Shown here piece by piece: positions 5,677 to 8,233 of a DNA stretch of 8,233 nt. The stretch's first letter is position 1, and the number at the start of each line of letters is the position of its first letter. Location: assembly GCA_902805805.1 (NCBI GenBank), contig CADCUE010000214.1, positions 1-8,233 of the forward strand, given 5' to 3'. Under the pieces are notes generated by a model that worked only from the letters and a program-made list of their open reading frames with translations, did not search any database and was not told the origin of the DNA. Position numbers and translations under genes: made by a program. The stretch is from an uncultured Frankineae bacterium (lineage in GTDB: Bacteria; Actinomycetota; Actinomycetes; Mycobacteriales; SCTD01).

Positions 5677-6411
5677 GTGACCCTGTACCGGGACGAGGGC
5701 GTCGTCCTGCGCGTGCAGAAGCTGGGCGAGGCCGACCGGATCATCACCATCCTGACCAAGCGCCACGGCCGCGTCCGTGCGGTCGCCAAGGGGGTGCGCC
5801 GGACGCGCTCGAAGTTCGGGGCGTCGGTCGAGCCGTTCAGCCACGTCGACCTGCAGCTGTTCGCGGGCCGCAACCTCGACATCGTCGTGCAGGCCGAGGG
5901 TCTCACGCCGTTCGGGCACGAGCTGGTCGCCGACTACGGGCGCTACACCGCCGGCACCGCGGTCCTCGAGACGGCGGAACGGCTGACGGCCGAGGAGCGC
6001 GAGCCGTCGCTGCGGCTGTTCCTGCTCGTCGTCGGAGCCCTGCGCGCGCTCACCGGGGCGGATGCGCGCGACCCGTCCCTCGTGCTCGACGCGTTCCTGC
6101 TGCGCGCGATGTCGGTCGCCGGCTACGCCCCCGCACTGTCGGACTGCGCGCGCTGCGGCACGGCCGGTCCGCACCGCGCGTTCTCGGTGCCGGCCGGGGG
6201 CACCGTGTGCCCCGCCTGCCGACCGGCGGGCGCGGCCTCACCGGCGCCCGCTGCGCTGGAGCTGATGCTCGACCTGCTCCACGGCGAGTGGGACGCCGCC
6301 GAGCTGGCCGACGTGCGGACCCGACGCGAGGCCAGCGGGCTGGTGGCCGCGCACCTGCAGTGGCACCTCGAGCGCGGCCTGCGCAGCCTGCCGCTCGTCG
6401 AGCGCGCATGA
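5677..6411 (+). CDS. recO: RecO, recombination mediator
   Basis: Protein of 244 residues, usual RecO length. The N-terminal OB fold (about 1-80) opens with [20 protein letters not shown], the family signature, and includes [17 protein letters not shown] (38-54), a basic DNA-binding stretch. A helical domain follows, with a four-cysteine zinc finger at C157, C160, C178 and C181. Known role: RecO acts with RecR (and RecF) to load RecA on SSB-coated single-stranded DNA and anneals complementary strands. The GTG at 5677 gives the expected N-terminus and lies next to a leaderless -10 box. The 3' end overlaps uppS as ATGA, as in many actinobacteria where recO and uppS adjoin. Confidence 0.96.
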   Translation: MTLYRDEGVVLRVQKLGEADRIITILTKRHGRVRAVAKGVRRTRSKFGASVEPFSHVDLQLFAGRNLDIVVQAEGLTPFGHELVADYGRYTAGTAVLETAERLTAEEREPSLRLFLLVVGALRALTGADARDPSLVLDAFLLRAMSVAGYAPALSDCARCGTAGPHRAFSVPAGGTVCPACRPAGAASPAPAALELMLDLLHGEWDAAELADVRTRREASGLVAAHLQWHLERGLRSLPLVERA

Positions 6412-7235
6412 GGGTCCGCGGCCGTCGGCCGGTCGAGCGCCGCGAGGTGCGCCCGCCGTCCGCCCACCCCTCGGGCGCGGTCGCTCCCGTGCTGCCCCCC
6501 GAGCTCGTGCCGCGCCACGTCGCGATCGTCATGGACGGCAACGGCCGCTGGGCCAAGGACCGGGGACTGCCCCGGACCGCCGGCCACGAGGCGGGGGAGT
6601 CGTCGCTGTTCGACGTCGTCGAGGGCGCCATCGAGCTCGGCGTGGGATGGGTCTCGGCGTACGCCTTCTCGACCGAGAACTGGAAGCGCTCCCCGGACGA
6701 GGTGCGCTTCCTCATGGGCTTCAACCGCGACGTCATCCGCCGCCGCCGCGACGAGATGCACGCCCTGGGCGTGCGCGTGCGGTGGGCCGGCCGCCGACCG
6801 CGGCTGTGGCGGTCGGTCGTGCGCGAGCTGGAGGAGGCCGAGGAGCTCACCCGCGACAACGACGTCTGCACGCTGACGATGTGCGTCAACTACGGCGGGC
6901 GGGCCGAGATCGCCGATGCCGCAAGGCTCGTGGCGCAGGACGTCGCGGACGGCCGGCTCGACCCGGCGCGGGTCGACGAGAAGGTGCTCGCCCGCTACCT
7001 CGACGAGCCGGACATGCCCGACGTCGACCTGTTCCTGCGCACCTCCGGCGAGCAGCGCACGTCGAACTTCCTGCTCTGGCAGTCCGCCTACGCCGAGCTG
7101 GTCTTCCTCGACGCGCTCTGGCCGGACGTCGACCGGCGCCACCTGTGGCAGGCGGTCGAGCAGTACGCCTCGCGCGACCGCCGCTACGGCGGAGCGGTCC
7201 CGAACGCGACCGACCCGGTCGACGCACCCCCGTGA
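6408..7235 (+). CDS. uppS: Cis-polyprenyl (undecaprenyl/decaprenyl) diphosphate synthase
   Basis: Cis-prenyltransferase of 275 residues. The conserved core begins at [12 protein letters not shown] (37-48), with catalytic Asp D43. Other family blocks are AFSTENW (86-92), the [13 protein letters not shown] region (156-168) and [16 protein letters not shown] (210-225), with the RTSGE arginine and glutamate that bind diphosphate and Mg2+. An Arg/Pro-rich extension of about 35 residues precedes the core, as in other actinobacterial members. Known role: it condenses isopentenyl diphosphate onto an allylic primer to make the C50 or C55 lipid carrier for peptidoglycan and arabinogalactan-type polymers; the chain length cannot be read from sequence. 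The ATG at 6408 overlaps the recO stop, which decides the start. Its stop overlaps the next GTG. Confidence 0.95.
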   Translation: MRVRGRRPVERREVRPPSAHPSGAVAPVLPPELVPRHVAIVMDGNGRWAKDRGLPRTAGHEAGESSLFDVVEGAIELGVGWVSAYAFSTENWKRSPDEVRFLMGFNRDVIRRRRDEMHALGVRVRWAGRRPRLWRSVVRELEEAEELTRDNDVCTLTMCVNYGGRAEIADAARLVAQDVADGRLDPARVDEKVLARYLDEPDMPDVDLFLRTSGEQRTSNFLLWQSAYAELVFLDALWPDVDRRHLWQAVEQYASRDRRYGGAVPNATDPVDAPP

Positions 7236-7501
7236 GCGTCCCGACCTCGAGCTGGGCGCTGCGCGACCTGCTGTGCAGCCTCGAGATCGAGGTCGCCCTC
7301 GTCAGCAGCCTGTCGAGGCGCATCGACGCCCGGGTCGCGGCGCTCAACGCCGCCCGCCGTCAGGCCGCCGAGCGGCTCGGGCGCCTCGACGAGCTGGTGG
7401 CCGCCGCCGAGCAACCCGCGCTGCGAGAGGTCCTGCGCCGGCGCACCGCGGCCCCGCTGCCCGTCGAGGACGAGCTGCTGCCCGACCGCCTGCTCCGGTG
7501 A
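7232..7501 (+). CDS. Unrecognised 89-residue helical protein, paralogue of the facing gene
   Basis: I do not recognise a named family. The GTG at 7232 overlaps the uppS stop as GTGA, so it is probably translated by coupling and is the last gene of the recO-uppS group. The protein is nearly all predicted helix from residue 10 to 70, with heptad-like leucines and isoleucines and many Arg/Glu pairs, which suggests a coiled coil or helical hairpin; it has no membrane segment or signal. It ends with [13 protein letters not shown]. Residues 10-89 align without gaps to residues 74-153 of the protein coded at 7988-7524, with 36 identities in 80 by my count, including the shared block ERLxxLDELxAAA. 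It lacks the basic N-terminal region of that paralogue. The conserved PDR near the C-terminus argues that it is a real gene and not an open frame by chance. Confidence 0.8.
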   Translation: MSVPTSSWALRDLLCSLEIEVALVSSLSRRIDARVAALNAARRQAAERLGRLDELVAAAEQPALREVLRRRTAAPLPVEDELLPDRLLR

Positions 7502-7685
7502 GGGCGCGCAGCCCGAGATCGGCCTAGCCGCCGTAGATCCGGTCCGGGAACTCCTCCTCGATCTGCGGCAGCTGCGGCGAGATCGAGGTGTCGAGGAACG
7601 CCGTCAGGTTGACGTCGTCGGCCGCGGCGCGCAGCTCGTCGAGGTGCAGCAGCCGCTCGGTCGCCTGCGAGCGCAGCTCGTTCAG
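7343..7685. repeat. Imperfect inverted repeat from convergent paralogous coding regions
   Basis: The plus-strand segment 7343-7396 and the reverse complement of 7632-7685 match at 39 of 54 bases by hand count, with the best block (CGAGCGGCT, then CTCGACGAGCTG) in the shared ERLxxLDEL codons. The arms are the most conserved parts of the two paralogous genes, placed tail to tail. A transcript reading through both could fold on itself. The repeat is explained by coding homology and need not have another role. Confidence 0.7.
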
Positions 7686-7988
7686 GGCGCGCACGTGCTC
7701 GTCGATCTCCTCGGACAGGGCGGTGATCCCGGCGACCTCCTCGTCGATGCCGCTCAGCAGACCGCGCAGCGCGGCGGCCAGCGAGCCGCCGTCCGAGGCC
7801 GCCGCCGGAGCCTCCACCCGGGCGGGGGTGCGGGGAGCGCGCGGACCGGACGAGCGACGGCCGTTGCCGGACGCGCGTCCTCCCGTACGGCGACCGGGGC
7901 TCTTGCGCGCCGGCTTCGCCTCCGGGGCCGGCTCGGGCGTCGGGGCCTCGACGGTCTGCATCGGGATGGCGTCCGGCGTCTCGCTCAC
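7524..7988 (-). CDS. Unrecognised 154-residue protein with basic disordered N-terminus and helical C-terminus
   Basis: No named family recognised. The N-terminal 60 residues are low complexity: first Pro/Glu/Ala-rich, then basic (residues 27-57, with PGRR, GGR, NGRR and PRTPAR), resembling nucleic-acid-binding tails or loose AT-hook-like cores. Residues 70-126 are a charged helix with heptad spacing, probably a coiled coil, followed by an acidic C-terminal segment ending EEEFPDRIYGG. No signal peptide, membrane segment, Cys or enzyme motif is seen. The GTG at 7988 is chosen because GGAGG (7998-7994) lies five bases upstream; an internal ATG nine codons later has no such support. Residues 74-153 are homologous to the 89-residue protein that faces it. 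Function unknown; a structural or nucleoid-associated role is only a guess from composition. Confidence 0.82.
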   Translation of the reverse strand: MSETPDAIPMQTVEAPTPEPAPEAKPARKSPGRRTGGRASGNGRRSSGPRAPRTPARVEAPAAASDGGSLAAALRGLLSGIDEEVAGITALSEEIDEHVRALNELRSQATERLLHLDELRAAADDVNLTAFLDTSISPQLPQIEEEFPDRIYGG

Positions 7989-7993
7989 TGTGT

Positions 7994-7998
7994 CCTCC
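7994..7998 (-). promoter_or_regulatory. Ribosome binding site of the 154-residue ORF
   Basis: GGAGG on the minus strand, five bases before GTG 7988. It is the only strong Shine-Dalgarno sequence I see in the window, and it fixes the start of this gene. By contrast, znuA and recO look leaderless and most other genes are coupled by overlap. Confidence 0.75.
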
Positions 7999-8063
7999 GT
8001 GTCGTCGTCGGCATCCGCCGGCGCGTGGTGTCGGCGCAGAGCATGTCACGCTTCGTGGCGCTG

Positions 8064-8092
8064 CCGTCTCGCAGGACGCCCTGCACCGACGG
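8064..8092. terminator. Nested hairpin downstream of the membrane-protein gene
   Basis: An outer stem CCGTC (8064-8068) with GACGG (8088-8092) encloses an inner stem GCAGG (8071-8075) with CCTGC (8080-8084) around a four-base loop. It begins 13 bases after the stop codon of the minus-strand gene ending at 8106, the right place for its terminator. There is no T-run on the minus strand; on the plus strand TTCCTTCG follows. A terminator without a U-tract is common in high-GC actinomycetes. It lies upstream of the 154-residue gene, which would then need its own promoter between about 8063 and 8000; I see no convincing one. Confidence 0.45.
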
Positions 8093-8105
8093 TTCCTTCG
8101 ACAGG

Positions 8106-8233
8106 TCAGGCGAACACGCGCTGCGCCAGTGCGACGCCGATCAGCAGCAGCATGGCCGCACGCAGGGCGCGGGCCCGGCCGTCGAGCGCCGGCCACGACA
8201 GGTAGGACAGCCACAGCAGCAGCAGCGAAAGCA
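8106..8233 (-). CDS. C-terminal 41 residues of a small membrane protein (5' end outside window)
   Basis: The frame enters at the right edge and ends in TGA at 8108-8106. The visible residues are two hydrophobic segments (LSLLLLWLSYLSW at the edge and AAMLLLIGVALAQRVF at the end) joined by a short loop rich in Arg (DGRARALR). This looks like the last two transmembrane helices of a small integral membrane protein with a three-residue tail after the second helix. The pattern reminds me of short uncharacterised actinobacterial membrane proteins (possibly of the DUF6703 type), but 41 residues cannot settle that. Reading frame choice is supported by the hydrophobic pattern, the stop, and the hairpin placed after it. 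Confidence 0.65.
   Translation of the reverse strand, partial: LSLLLLWLSYLSWPALDGRARALRAAMLLLIGVALAQRVFA

Noticed and set aside
4693..6174. Long open frame (493 codons) on the minus strand opposite era and recO
   Set aside because: It is antisense to two clear genes with intact motifs. In DNA this GC-rich, stop codons are rare in shadow frames, and the translation is low-complexity His/Asp/Arg/Gly text with no domain.
7502..7523. Bidirectional terminator in the gap between the convergent paralogues
   Set aside because: The 22 bases hold no inverted repeat long enough for a stem.
1..8233. CRISPR array, insertion sequence, prophage, tRNA or rRNA gene
   Set aside because: No spaced direct repeats, transposase or integrase motifs, or clover-leaf or rRNA-like sequence were found on either strand.

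Overview
This window looks like chromosomal DNA from a high-GC actinomycete. Codon third positions are almost all G or C, many start codons are GTG, and genes are packed with 4-base stop/start overlaps. The set hlyC-like gene, cytidine-deaminase-like gene, era, recO, uppS is a housekeeping neighbourhood of Actinobacteria; I recall the Mycobacterium tuberculosis counterpart as Rv2366c to Rv2361c. I cannot name the genus.

Region 1 (1-2939, minus strand) is a zinc-uptake operon in the order znuA, znuC, znuB, zur: lipoprotein binding protein, ATPase, permease and Fur-family zinc repressor. All three junctions are ATGA or GTGA overlaps. The zur 3' end lies beyond the left edge. A 15-base palindrome of Fur-family 7-1-7 form (2960-2974) sits in the predicted znuA promoter, so autoregulation by Zur is the simplest model.

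Region 2 (2940-3063) is the divergent intergenic region. It holds the palindrome, a likely leaderless znuA promoter, a candidate -10 box facing right, and a possible 14-codon ORF that overlaps a GTG start of the next gene.

Region 3 (3064-7501, plus strand) has two tightly coupled groups. The first is a CNNM/HlyC-family membrane protein with CBS domains, a cytidine-deaminase-like protein that lacks its zinc-site residues, and the Era GTPase. The second has its own probable leaderless promoter and contains recO (recombinational repair), uppS (cis-polyprenyl diphosphate synthase) and an unrecognised 89-residue helical protein.

Region 4 (7524-8233, minus strand) faces region 3. It holds an unrecognised 154-residue protein with a basic, disordered N-terminus, a nested hairpin, and the C-terminal 41 residues of a small membrane protein. 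The main novelty is that the 89-residue protein and the C-terminal half of the 154-residue protein are homologous: 36 identities in 80 ungapped positions by my count. They form a tail-to-tail pair of paralogues of unknown function with a 22-base gap.

No RNA gene, CRISPR array, insertion sequence or phage gene is visible. No gene-free stretch exceeds 300 bases; the longest is the 124-base znuA/hlyC intergenic region.
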